This document shows, piece by piece, positions 1-11,499 of a DNA stretch of 64,000 nucleotides; the first letter of the stretch is position 1, and the number at the start of each line of letters is the position of its first letter. The translations under genes were made by a program, and so were the position numbers. Source of the DNA: Cycas panzhihuaensis (lineage: Eukaryota > Cycadophyta); assembly GCA_023213395.1 (NCBI GenBank), contig CM041465.1, positions 75,151,741 through 75,215,740 of the forward strand, given 5' to 3'. The notes under the pieces are model-generated. The model searched no databases and was not told the DNA's origin. It saw only the letters and a program-made list of their open reading frames with translations.

Positions 1-1339
1 AATTCATGCCATATTTCATAAAAAGAAAAAAACATCATTATTAATGATGATAAGGAGAGTAAATTAGTTATGCTTCTAAACTTAATAAACATCATGATAA
101 AAGGTAATAAAGAGGGTAAATTTGTTATGCCTCCAAACCTAAAAATATTATATTTACATCTATCACATACTAAAATAAAATGTAGTATAGGAAATACATT
201 TATAAAATTATAAATCAGTCAAACATGGTTGTTGTAATAGTAGCAATAACTATAGTTTGTTACATAAATAATGGAGGATATGTAAGGTCTTGATGTAGCT
301 AAATACATACACATTTAAAATGCTCCCATAAAAACTACTCCTTAATAAGTAGCCATCGATGCCACTAGAGTGATGTGAATGGTGATTGTTTAACCTATAA
401 ATAGATATAAGAATTGAAATGCTATTGAATTGATTGATTATGGGCTTTGCATTTCTCGTAACACATCTAAATTAGAAATTCAAGATATGGAGAGCTTTCC
501 AAATACTCAACAATTACTATACAAATAACAAAATTAGATTGCAACATCCATAGTTATAACATCCTTTAGATGGACATATAGAATACATTTCCTATGTTAA
601 AGATACCCACTAATGCAAGGTATTTTAAAGGAAGCTAAAAAATAGGTTCAATCCATACCAAGGAGTTGGATATATCACATTGATGATAGGGAAGGCATAT
701 AATAGACTTAGGTTGGTACACCTCAAATAATAAAATCTACCTACAACATAGTTATTACCACAATTTACCATTTTTTGAATCTAGTTGTTATTTAGGCTCA
801 TTAACCAAATCACTATATTTAGATATAGGAATGCGATATCCATGTTTTTGTTGTTACTAGTTAACTACTACATCTAGTCACTACTTAGGAGAGCACTACT
901 TTCCATGGATAAGTTCTAGCTTAGACAAAATAGTATAAATGCTCTACTTATAGTGAAAGAAAACACACTAGAGCATATAACCCAAATGAATTACAATGAC
1001 ATGGTGCAGGTCTTGAGGACTACCTTTAAAATATAAATTATCAGTCATGGAACATAACATCCCAACTTAATAAAGTCAAGAAAATTTAGACACTATAGGT
1101 AATACTCAAAAGTGGTATGTCTTCAAATATCCCATCTTGAAAGACCAAAAAGGATATAAAATAATAAAATCCCAAGATTCAGTCTAGCCTTAGAATTCAA
1201 GTATGTAATTTTTAACTAGTTATATGGTATAATAAACAACAGAAACATTGTGATAGGTATAAGTAGATGTGAAATTAATTCACAGTGTTTTCATACTCAA
1301 CACAGCTTCAAAAATTGATTGTTACAAGGCTTTAAAACT
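1..1339. other. AT-rich flank, nothing recognised
   Basis: No open frame of useful length, no RNA gene and no LTR pair could be recognised here. The stretch is AT-rich, with scattered stops in all frames, and looks like old decayed intergenic DNA. Confidence 0.5.
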
Positions 1340-1730
1340 GGCATATAATATGACCTTTCTCAATGGTGATCATCATAAGAAGAATAGATCCACTGCCACT
1401 TGGACAATCATATGGACCAAAATGATTACAATTATAATGGTCATTACTTGAGCCCTTGTAGCTTCCTCCATCCCAAGGGCATCCTCCATATCTCCTCCTA
1501 GGCATATGTGCAATGGGCTTCCATACATTGAACTCCAAAATATGCTACTCTACATCAATAATGGTTTCTCTAGTATAATCCCCTTTATAGGAACTACCCG
1601 CAACAAAGGCCTTATCACCAATCACACAACAAGTAAACTTATTCTAAGGAGGAGCATTAGTGCTCTTCTAATTAGGGATTTGGTCCTTGCATCATACACA
1701 ATGTGATTGCCCCTAAAATAAAGATCTAAT
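1340..1730 (-). pseudogene. Possible kelch-repeat protein relic
   Basis: Read on the minus strand, the segment gives VIGDKAFVAGS, then a short loop, a TAG stop, and ILEFNVWKPIAHMPRRRYG. This matches the shape of a kelch blade: a hydrophobic strand ending in G, a W about six residues before a PMPRRRYG-like strand. Upstream on the same strand is LYFRGNHIVYDARTKSL, joined only by a frame change. Kelch proteins, often F-box linked in plants, form beta-propellers that bind substrates. Only one or two blades remain, no start codon or exon structure is clear, and no F-box is visible. This could be a captured or processed gene fragment; a chance resemblance is also possible. Confidence 0.28.
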
Positions 1731-3689
1731 ACTTCAGAATGGCCAATTGGGCATACAATAGCGAATTATCCACATTGTGATAGTCTAAAACCTATTTATT
1801 TCCTTAGAAGCAAAAATGTAATTAGGAAACTCATGTTTGGATGACACCACTTTGAAATAACCTCCACTAATAGAGGTCCCATCCCCAAAGAGGAGGAACA
1901 TGTTGATTCATTATTTAGGATCTTGACTTAAATGTTATTAGGGATAATTGCCATTGGCTTTCTGAGCAATTCTAGCTCGTTAGACTGCAATGCAGGTTGT
2001 GAGGCACTAGCAATGGAGCTCTCATTTAATTACATGTTATTAAAACCATCTAATGATAAAGGAAACCAAAAGGATATGCATAGCTTATGGCAATTTGAAA
2101 TTAAATTTTTAGTATCATAACTCAATACTAAGGTTCTATCGATACCCCCTTGGTATTATTTTCCTAGGCAATGGAGTGGAAGCTAAACTAGAAAAATAAT
2201 CTACCATAAGGGTAGTAGAGGGTTACCAAGAATGGTTAAAAGATGTTGTCCCAACATTTTACCTTTGTTAAACCTCATGGCAATGCTACACTTCTCTTTT
2301 GTTGTCACATGACATTCACATCCTAGGTTTTAAAGGTTCCATCCTAAGAGGGAGGAGGATTACCTCTTAAAACCTGCTAAGAATGGTTCTAATACCAAGT
2401 TATTGAAATGTACATACTCAAAATATAGTAAAAACAAAATGATCCATATTGAAACTTGTATATTTCTATTGATATATTAAAAAATAAGTGTGTACATATA
2501 GCTTTTACATTAATTTATTATATAAGATACAAATACGAAGGGTTGATCATGCAAGATGACATGTGGCACCTTGTATGATCACCTTACAAGGGTGTTACAA
2601 AAATGTGTGAATAAATGACCCCATACACTTAGAGTTCACAACATTAAGTTGTGACTAACTCCTAAACTATAATAAAAGGACCCTTAACATGCACTAACAT
2701 AATGTAATCAATTAAACATTAAATATATAACCTAAAATTAAATATTATCTTCTAATAGGGATCTCTCCTTTAATATTTAGCTTATTGAAATGGTTCCTTT
2801 TCATGAGTTTATTGTCTAATGTATTTTAGTAATCAATAATTTCTTAATGACAAATTTTTCTCCCTTCTCTTAAATTTTGTAAGTAGTTAGGGGTAGTTTA
2901 CTTTTTTTCTTATTTTAGATAACATGTTTCATTGATTTACTTATGTCCTTAGTTTATTCTTTCAAAAAATTAATTTAGATCTCTTCTTCCATTATGTCCA
3001 AACATCTTCTAGCACTTGGTGGGCATTGGGCTTGAAATCTTCCCATTTCCTTGTATCCATTTTGTGCTAGTTTTTTCTATGCTACATTCTTCGATTGCTC
3101 TTGCCTTTCTCTCTTATTATGTATTAAGTTGATCATGATTTTAATGACACATTTTCTAATCTTATTATTTGAAGTCCTTCATGGTTGATTTTACTTGAGA
3201 TTGTTTAGGGCTTACTTGTTATTATGTATATACTTATTTTATTTTGCTTGGAACTTGTTGTTGCCTTCTTGTGTTTTCTTGTGATTGAGCTTCTAATTAA
3301 GAGGCTTAACCTTGATTATGGTATTGATTAAGACTAATCTCCTTTGAATCTTTTCATCCTATTTAAATTCTGTGCATCGTATTTCACCTTCCTTTCCATC
3401 TATTAGTAGTATAAGAGGATTGCAAGACCTTCCAAGCATGGATCTGAGGTGTTTGCCTCCTCTTACTTAGGTATAATTTAGTGCACATTACTCTTTTATA
3501 CTTTTGATGACTACTTGCTTTAGGGTGTGCATTCTTTACTTTATGCTTCTTGTTTAGGTAATAAATCTACTCTCATTTTATTAATAAGGGCTAGTTTTAC
3601 ATTCCTCTTTCAACTATTTCATTTTAATTTTTTATATAGCAAGAGGATTTATCTAACTTACTCTTTGCATAACATTTCCTTCTTTGGTG
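1731..3689. other. AT-rich stretch without clear genes
   Basis: No coding region is supported. At about 2391-2404 the minus strand reads TTGGTATTAGAACC, similar to an initiator-Met primer-binding site, but no paired LTR was found. The part from about 2800 may be the outer, more diverged end of the inverted repeat arm at 3690-4740. Confidence 0.4.
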
Positions 3690-4740
3690 ATGTAATAGAT
3701 GCTTTTTACTTTAGATCATTTTTTTGAACCATAAAAAGGTACCTTAAAATCAAAAAAGTTAAAACAACATCAAAATATTAGGAAAAAAGAGCAAATAAAA
3801 GAAATTGAAGGGTAATTCCCTTCTTTTCTCACCCTTATTTCCTTATTTCATTTTAGTTGCATGCCAGGTTTTCTTATACATTTATTCAGATATATGAATT
3901 AGAGGAAAGCTAAGTGTAAATACACATGGATCCTAGGACTCTCAATTGCTTATTTTCTTTTCATATTATTGCATGTTTGACTATACTTGTTTCTTTTTTA
4001 TTATTTGCCTAGCATGCCTATATAGGAGTAGGTAGTATAACTTGAATTTGTTTAAGATTACTTAAGTGAGCATATTAGTTGTACCTTCATTATTTGCTTT
4101 TACTTTCTTACATTGTATCTACCTCTCTATAGTGGAAGCAAAATCCACAAAGATCACTCCTATATATATAAACTCAAGATCCCTACTAGAACTAATATGC
4201 TATGGATGTATCATACAAGAGAGGTCAAGGAGATATACAAAGGTAGTTTTTTCTTTTAGGTGGAGTAATAAGGAGAATTGAGGGGACCCCCTTGACTTTT
4301 TAGTAAGGCCTTTAGTGGTCACCAATTGCTAATTTTATATTAGTGAGTTATGCCTTTTGAGGTTTAGTTTCCCATACTATTTCTTCAATATATTAAGACC
4401 ATGTTCTTCCTAAGCTTAAGTATGAGTGTAGATACACATATACATTAGATAAAGATTTATTAACACTAGGGGTGGGGGAACTTTAGTTGGGTGATTTTAT
4501 AGGATTCTTCTTTTCTCTACTTTCCACTTGTTTATACTCCCCTTCTCCACCTCTTTCTTCTTTTAAATATCTTTTAAGTCATAACCTTGTCTAGGCTTAC
4601 CTCAATCTTATCTACTATTATCTTGTCTCAACTTACATTATGTCTCACCTTAAGTAAGTTTTAGATTGGTTTCCACACCCTCTTTGGTACTTTCCCCTCT
4701 CTATGAGAGAGGTTTAATTTGTTTAGGACCACCTAAATCT
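3690..4740 (-). repeat. Left arm of a long diverged inverted repeat
   Basis: Reverse-complementing this segment gives sequence alignable by eye with 57937-58960. Anchors are GAGATTTAGGT at the inner edge, the stretch containing TTATCTAATGTAT near 4440, and GAAGGGAATTACCCTT near 3810, in the same order and at similar spacing in the other arm (about 500 versus 456 bases between the last two). The inner edge cuts the RNase H frame of element 1. It may be a long terminal inverted repeat of a DNA transposon or two opposed copies of one repeat family. Similarity weakens outward. Confidence 0.5.
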
Positions 4741-6046
4741 CAAGTGAACAAGAGTAAATAATGTCTTCAAAAATTTAGTGCTTGTACTATTGTATAAAAC
4801 TCTAAATCATAAGTAAACTATCTCCTTTTTGCCTCATTCATCTTCTCACTAAAAAATGTAATTAGTTTGCATTCTTGATTAAGAACAACACCAATGCTTA
4901 CCTTCAAAGCATTGCATTAAACTTTAATGGCCTTATTAAAATCTATTAAGGCCAACATTACTACTTTAACAAACTTTCTCCTCAATAATTCAAAACTCTT
5001 CTAAGTTATCCTTGTTTGCTGAAATACACTACCCCTGATAAAATCTATTATTGGAGCTATAATACCACTAAAATTCTTAATGAATTTCCTATGTAAACTT
5101 ATAATTTTATAAAAACTCTTAACACTTGTTATGATGGTCAGAATCCACCATTCAATGATCTCTCACCTTTTTAGGATCCATAGATAGTCTATTCTATAAA
5201 ACAACAAATCTTAAATACACCAATTTATTTTGTAGGAAGATGCATTTCTTTAGGTTCATATACAATTTCTCTTTCTGAAGCAAATCAAAACCCATCTACA
5301 AGTGTTTCATATGCTCCTCTTAGGATTTTCTAAATACTAATATATCATTAAAATTCATAATTATAAACTTATCCAAGAATATATTCAGCACCACATTCAT
5401 CAAATACATGAACATACTTAGGGTATTAGAAAGTCCAAATGTCATCATCAACTATTTATATAGACCATTTCTTATTTTAAAACTAGTTTTCCATTTATAT
5501 TATTTTTGAATTTAAATTTAGTAATATCCATTATGAAGGTAAACGTTTTAAAAATATTACACTCCTATAAGAACATCCATCATGTCATCCATTCTCAATA
5601 AAAGTATATATATTTGATGGTGATCTTGTTGATGGTACATAAAGCACTATATATTTACAAAGCCTCATCCTCCTTTGGTGTTAATAAAGTAGGTGTTAAG
5701 TATGGAATCAAACTCTCTTTAATAAACCTCTTATCTATAATTGTTGAATTTGTTTATTAATTTCATTGTGTTCTTAAGGATTCATTTTATATCTCACCTA
5801 GTTAGGTAAACTAGAACCAAGAATTAAATCAACATAATGAGTCACATTTGTTACAAGGGGTTGTTTTTTTGCAACTACATAGGCGTGACCTTCTTATATA
5901 TCTCTAATAACTCCTTCATCTCAAGTAATAATGGGCCATATTACTCCTCATTAACCTACTTAAAGAATAATGTATAACATGCATCCATCATTCAAACTTC
6001 TCATATAAACTATTAAAAGACTCTATAGAGCTATAATAGGCTCTTC
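4741..6046 (-). pseudogene. pol: Element 1: Ty3/gypsy pol relic (RT and RNase H)
   Basis: On the minus strand, from 6046 downward, the translation shows a linker, then KEHNEINKQIQQL, and then a Ty3 reverse transcriptase with FIIMNFNDILVFRKS (the YxDD box here is NFND) and LYMNLKKCIFL. RNase H follows at about 4990-4750 with ECKLITFFSEKMNEA and YDLEFYTIVQALNF. Many stops and a few frame changes are present. The frame ends abruptly at about 4741, where the inverted repeat begins, so integrase is missing. The upstream half (protease and gag) lies 49 kb away at 55497-57250, and the reading resumes across the insertion of element 2. This is a dead Ty3 element, the oldest layer recognised here. Confidence 0.8.
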
Positions 6047-6051
6047 ATCCT
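6047..6051. repeat. Element 2 TSD, left copy (ATCCT)
   Basis: ATCCT directly abuts the left LTR and is repeated exactly at 55492-55496, as expected for integrase-made target duplication in element 1. Confidence 0.85.
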
Positions 6052-6571
6052 TATATGAATTTAGAATTTCACTTTGATACCATATTATAATGTACTCATA
6101 ATCACAATAGAAGTATATAAATGATATGTAATGAAATAATTATATCATAAGGAATGTACACAAATTATGTACTATAAGATTAACATAGAAAGAAATAACA
6201 TGAAATATAAAGTAATATCATCATAACTATCAATGAGCATATACCATAAGAGAGATAATAGATTTATACATGAAAAACCTAATGTAAAAAAAAACATAAG
6301 AGAAAGTTAGAGTTAGGAACTCCTCTTTAAGATCTTCAAATGAATTACATCTCCTTTCTTAAGTTCTTAATGAGCATGTGTATATATTTATAGTTATGTT
6401 AACTCATGAATTTCCTATAGATTTCTTAAGCTATTTTATCATCTAATAAGATGTTTATATTAATAATTATACATATTACATCTATCAATACTTTTGGTGA
6501 GTGGAATTTTGTATCTCTCTATTATCATTATATCAAATATTATATATGTGAAAATATCATGTATTTCAACA
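6052..6571 (-). repeat. Element 2 3' LTR
   Basis: Read on the minus strand it starts TGTTGAAATACATG and ends near TTCATATA. It aligns along its length with 54971-55491. The polypurine tract adjoins its start. A TATAAATA box lies at 6385-6392 and is matched in the other LTR. A primer-site look-alike near 6071 falls inside the LTR when the two copies are aligned. Confidence 0.85.
6385..6392 (-). promoter_or_regulatory. TATA box in element 2 3' LTR
   Basis: TATAAATA on the minus strand, conserved at 55304-55311 in the partner LTR, in the position expected for the U3 promoter. Confidence 0.5.
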
Positions 6572-6584
6572 CTCTCCCTTAATG
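6572..6584 (-). other. Element 2 polypurine tract
   Basis: The minus strand reads CATTAAGGGAGAG immediately before the TGTTG of the 3' LTR. Copia elements prime plus-strand DNA synthesis at such a tract. Confidence 0.6.
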
Positions 6585-7039
6585 TTTAATATCTTCAATT
6601 TACAATCTTCATCCTCATCCTTGGCCTTTATTTTTTTATTTATTGTTTGCTAAAATTTGTAAGATTATAACTTGTATCAAATATGTATCAAGTTGTATCA
6701 CCTATAACCTATAAATTTATTGATATCATGCTTATTTCATATAAACAATTAACTTATAAACATCTATAGTCAATTATAACCATCTATGACCAACCACAAG
6801 CATCCACTTATAAAATACATATAAATAAATCATCAATTAAGCAAATAACCAATCTCAATTTCATGACCTTTACTTCTCATGTTTATATAAAATTTTCTCC
6901 TCAACAACTTCATATCTTCACCTATAAAATTATTGTAAATATTAATATTATTAATTTTTTTTTCTATAAATCTCATGAATAAAAAATTATTATTGATGTC
7001 CATATAAAATAACAAACATTTATCAAAATACATGGGTTA

Positions 7040-7044
7040 CTAAC
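7040..7044. repeat. Element 3 TSD, left copy (CTAAC)
   Basis: CTAAC precedes the left LTR of element 3; the right copy at 53030-53034 reads CCAAC, one C-to-T change apart. Confidence 0.65.
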
Positions 7045-7579
7045 TATTTCTCGGCTATTAGAAATAGACATGGGTGACTCAACTCATGTAAGTTTAGGTA
7101 TACTTCTATCCCTACTTTTATCAGTTCTTAAAATGGTTGATCGAGGCACATTACCTGTGTTACATTCTGATTGATTAACTGCATGATCACCATGTATTGT
7201 TTGCCTATCCATATTGCATTTTGATACTTAGCCTATAATAATCTAGGATACACATCCCATGGTGCTCCAAAACCCTCTGCCACATATCCATGACGTCCCT
7301 AAGCATCGCTAGTTCCCGTATCCCTTATCTCATCATCTATTAGTGTGACATAACCCCTAGCACCTTGTCTAGGCTTGGTCATTACCCTGTATATGCTTTT
7401 TATCATTATTGGGAGTCTTTGACCATCATTTCTTGCTTATTGTGGTCCCTTTAGGTCCCATAACCTCCTTGTTACCTTGATATTGTAGCATGCTCCCTTA
7501 GGGTCTAGGATTCCCCACTTTTTAGGAGCTTTCAGGCTCCCCCACTTTCCTTTTACTTTGCTTTTGGCTACATCGCTAT

Positions 7580-7620
7580 AAACTTCATGGTATTACTACA
7601 AACTTCATGGTAACACTAAG
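7580..7620 (+). repeat. Short iterated AAACTT motif in LTR
   Basis: Three adjacent units, AAACTTCATGGTATTACTAC, AAACTTCATGGTAACACTA and AGTTTTCCATGG, about 20 bp apart. Related clusters are at 25386-25435, 39648-39722 and 50308-50360. They are candidate protein-binding repeats in U3. Confidence 0.5.
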
Positions 7621-8539
7621 TTTTCCATGGGGTGATTGTCCATAATTCTTTTTTTAACTGGCCACAACTAATTTCATATTAATTGCAAAATTGCCATATG
7701 GCAGCGAGTTGATTCCTGCCTAAGGAAAACCCTAATCACTCGTTGAGCTAGCGTTGGGTTTAAAAACCCAAAATTCACTTCATTCCCCCTCTTCTCACTC
7801 ATTTTTTCTCTCCTCTCTTCTCCAAAAAGTTCTGAAATAGGTTCTAACTTTACTGCACCTGTCATACCATTCATCTACCAGCTCTTACATCATAAGGAAT
7901 GATGATTACAGGTCTATAACAGGGCTGGCTGAAGAAGAATCATGCTCCAAACATCATACTAAGCTCTAGGATTCACTTTCCTCACATTTTTCACTCTTCA
8001 TTCACTGCATTATAGGGATTTTTTCTAACAACCCCAAAGGGATTCTCCCCCTCACCCATTTTGTCAGGCAGATCTATCATAAATCTACTCTTACTAGGTA
8101 TTTTTAGATCTGTTTTCATCTTTCTTTTGCACAACATAAGTGTATTCCTATTAGTCTTTCTTGTAAGAAGTTTTCCTTCTCTTTTCCATTGTGTTGGGAG
8201 GCAAACCCTCCCTCTTACTTACTTGTACACTTCCTCCTCCTAGTTTTCTTTGGGTCTTCTCAAGGAGGCAGCAGGAAAAGTGGTGCACGGAGAGTGAAAA
8301 GAGTCTAAGGCAGGGTTTTGCACCCACACGCCTTCTTCTCAAGGGTAGACCCCTTCTCTCCTTCCCTTTTCCTCTTTCATACCTTCCTTGTTTACCCAGA
8401 AAATTGCTGAGGTGGGGAATTTTGCCAGTTGTAGTATAGGCATTCCCTTGCTATGTTTGCAACCAGCCATCAAGGATCATACATAACCTAGTTTTTAGCC
8501 CTATCTCATACCTCTTTAGTTTTGGGGCTAGCTCTTATA

Positions 8540-8610
8540 AAAACTTGCAAAAGTTACACTTTATAACTTTTGCAGTATTTGTAACTTTTATAACTTTTGT
8601 GCTACCTTTG
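8540..8610 (+). repeat. Inverted and direct AACTTTTGCA repeats in LTR
   Basis: TTGCAAAAGTT followed by two or three (T)AACTTTTG units can form a hairpin. It recurs at about 51268-51335 in the right LTR. Confidence 0.5.
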
Positions 8611-9200
8611 TTCTCACTTGTAGAAAACTATTTTTCACTTATTATTGGGCCATCTTACTCCCCTTAGCTAACAACTTGGGTGCTTGGGGTACGTGTGGAG
8701 CATTTAGATTGGGAGGGTTAGCCATTTCGAGGCTACCCGCTTTCTTCCTTTTCAACCCCTCTTCCCTGCATTAGTTATTGATTATGCACACAAAGTAGGA
8801 ACAATATTAACACTATATGCTTTCACTATTTAGTATATACTTGTTAAGTTCATTGTTTTATCTCCTTCTCTTCCAAAGGGGATATATACATATAGTTGTA
8901 TTTCTTTGCATGTACTTGCTCCCATATGTGTTTAACGCCCCTTGGGAAAGGGCCATCTTTGGTTGTGCAGGTCTCTTACATGTTAGAGCAGACGAAAGTC
9001 TTCATTCCAGGTATGCTTTCCTTGCTTGGTATTTCAAGATCCTAAGTAGAAGCATTCTGTTGCTTTTATTTTTCCTTTGAAATTTCTTTTCATTTTAGTC
9101 TTGGGGGAAGGTAAGGAAGCACCCTTTTTTCTGCCAACATCCTTTCCACTATGCCACCCATGGCAAGAAGAAGAGCTAGGATCATGAAAGAAGTGAGGGT

Positions 9201-9205
9201 GATGC
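9201..9205. repeat. Element 5 TSD, left copy (GATGC)
   Basis: GATGC is repeated exactly at 19813-19817. Removing 9206-19817 restores continuity with the right LTR of element 3 (GGTGA...TACTCCAA at 51951-51968). Confidence 0.9.
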
Positions 9206-10039
9206 TGTTGACTCTTGAGGGGTATCTTATTACACTTATGAGATAACCACACTTGTCAAGGTTACATAATGCTATAGTCTAGTCAGGATACTATCAACAT
9301 GGTTATTCACATACATTCCATAGATATTTCACATAATTATACCACAATGGTATACATCAGTACAGAATTCAATGCATACTCAGCATTTCATCATCATAAC
9401 ACAAAGAACACATAGCTTTCCATGTAACTCTTCCTTTTATTAAGTAATCAGTTTAATTACACAGAGGCTGGAATGCATTCCTATGCATTCCAGCAACATA
9501 CATTCCTTTCTGTTATATGTGTACCCAGATGGTACTTATCATTCAACGCTGCTACAATTGGCTGTCATGTGTGTTGGCTTTCACACCTTTACGTACCCAT
9601 GATAATCACCTCTCACCCTCACCTGATGGTTCATGCGTACCTCCTTAAGTACTCTTCTTGGTACCTTTTGGCTGAAGGGTTATGATTGCCTATCATAACC
9701 GTACCCCTTCAGTCATACATACCCTTTCATTAATCATTTAGTTAGACACTTTAACTAATCTCTTTAGGTTCATACGTCTGTACGTACGTCTAGCAGCTTT
9801 GCAGGCCTTCACTGGTCCCTTTGGGTCGTGCGTATCACTTCCATTCGATTACCTGCTGCTGGTTTGCGTGTTTGTGGTATGTACTGTTCCTGTGCACGCA
9901 CATCATATGTACCCAGAATGTTGATTTCTTCACTATTTTGCCTTGTGCGTACCTCCATACGGTCCATACCTACACATCTTAGATTACCTAACCTACCTTT
10001 GGTCTTCCAACAGCCATAGGATCACTTTATACCCCAACA
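9206..10039 (-). repeat. Element 5 3' LTR
   Basis: 834 bp, closely similar to 18986-19812; the first 60 bases differ at only one position by eye. It is rich in GTAC cores such as TACGTACGT and TGCGTACC. Confidence 0.9.
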
Positions 10040-11270
10040 TCTATCCTGGGTCAATAGTTATGGGTTTAAGCATCCTTGCTCAATAAAACTCCAAAAATTT
10101 TTCAAATTTTAGGGTGTATTCCTCCCCTACTCTGTCTCAAGGTAGCTCCTGCTACCTCTGTCCTCCCAAAATTTCTTCATTAATCTGTGTTAGAGTGGCA
10201 ATGATAGCATCCTTTTCTTTAATTTTGTCTTGAAGGGCAGTTATCTCAGCTTTATACCCTTCCTCTATTTCTTGAATTAACTGAATTATTGGTCATGCTT
10301 TGTCATGTGGTGTAGGAGGTGCTGAGGGTTCCCCTGCCTCCATTGCCTAAGGGAAGTCTTCCCATTCTTCCTAGAAGGCCTCTGCTTCTTCTTCCTCCTC
10401 CTCTGATTCTTCTTCTCCCTTCTTCCTCTTACCTCTTATATGGACAGCCTATTTTGTCTAATGAGGAATGGGTGTTCTTAATGTCTTCTGTAACCAGGTA
10501 AGTACTTTCTGCATTTGTTTTTGTACCCTTCTCTTTACTTCCAGGCTATTCACTATGTCTAAAAATTATGCTGCCCACTGTTAGATAATAGGTTCCCATG
10601 GAGAAATGGTGGTCCTGGTCAGCTGCACATTTGGACAATGATAGAATAAGATAGCTAATAGTAAGGAGGGATGTTAGAATGGATGTGTCCTAATCTCCTT
10701 TAGTTGCTACCTCATGTTCTCTACCAAGAATTCGGACCAATTCAGTTTCTCCCCATCTTGAATTTTTAACAACACCTGCATCATGCCTCTGTGGATGTAT
10801 GTGTACTTTTGTTTAGACAAAAATCTGGAATTTATCACTTTTTCCACCCATTGAAGTCTAACATCAATAATGTCTGCTACACAGATTCCACCAAACATAA
10901 TCTAAGTATTTGGTTGACACAATTCCCTTAACCACATTTCTCGGTCAACTTCTGACCTTTTTGTTCCTAATGGAATTTCTCCTTCATTCGGAAGTTTGGT
11001 AATGGTATGAATTATGTCTGCATCCATTTTTACCTTCCTGTTATCCTCCTTCAGTGCCAACAAGATTTGGTCCATAAGTTTAGGGTCATAATACATTAGG
11101 TTACAGTAAATGTAATCTCCCCATCCAGCTTGCTTAACCCTATTCTGGAATTAAGCTGGTAGGGCTTGTAACTCTTGCTTGAGCTTTGGTATAAATGCCT
11201 CTTGGCATCCTACTATCCTCATAATGGCTGTCGAGTCCCAAAGATAGGAAAAATAACCTAAGTATACAAA
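10040..11270 (-). pseudogene. Element 5 extra 3' ORF, unknown, coiled-coil end
   Basis: Downstream of integrase on the coding strand, one frame runs from about 11270 to the 3' LTR with roughly a dozen stops. Readable blocks are STAIMRIVGCQEAFIPKLK, AGWGDYIYCNLMYYDPKLM, QILLALKEDNRKVKM, ITKLPNEGEIPLGTKRS and FLSKQKYTYIHRGMMQVLL. A run of glutamates follows near 10400, and then a heptad-like coiled coil (IQEIEEGYKAEITALQDKI) near 10240. It occupies the slot used by env-like or other extra ORFs in plant Ty3 elements, but no transmembrane segment or signal peptide is seen and I do not recognise the family. Retention of frame over 1.2 kb suggests it was a real protein, about 400 residues long. Confidence 0.6.
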
Positions 11271-11499
11271 CTAGAACCCTACGTATGTACCTTTGAGGAA
11301 TGCTTACCATTTTTGTGACTTTCCATATTAAGATGCGTACTGGAGTCAATTTTCTTACGTGATGTGCTGTACAGTTGCTTGGCAGATTTTCTGGAGTTAA
11401 TTCGTATGTTTCGCTCTGCGTACTTCATGGGAATGCTCGCAGGTATGTAATACTTTATTGCATTTAGATTTTTGTTTTATACATGCCGTTAGTCTATAT

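Larger units (their letters stand above)
7045..9205 (+). repeat. Element 3 5' LTR, first part
   Basis: Starts TATTTCTCGGCTATTAG, matching TGTTTCCTAGCTACCAG at 49766. It follows the right LTR closely until 9205, where element 5 interrupts it. It contains a triple AAACTTCATGGTA-type motif (7580-7620) and a palindromic AACTTTTGCA cluster (8540-8610). Small frames within it are duplicated in the partner LTR because the LTRs are copies and do not indicate coding. Confidence 0.85.

Noticed and set aside
1269-2120. Short plus-strand frames in the left flank as genes
   Set aside because: None exceeds 70 codons or shows motif, splice or promoter support.
2391-2404. TTGGTATTAGAACC on the minus strand as a primer-binding site of another copia element
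   Set aside because: No LTR pair and no gag was found next to it; too short alone.
6068-6082. A primer-site look-alike (TGGTATCAAAGT, minus strand) in the left LTR of element 2, which would suggest a tandem LTR-internal-LTR array
   Set aside because: Aligning the two LTRs places it inside the LTR; the equivalent in the right copy is ATGACATTAGAAG and the true site is at 54959-54970.
8151-8342. A minus-strand frame that seems conserved, as it also occurs at 50880-51077
   Set aside because: The two lie in the two LTR copies of element 3, so similarity reflects duplication of the LTR and not coding selection.
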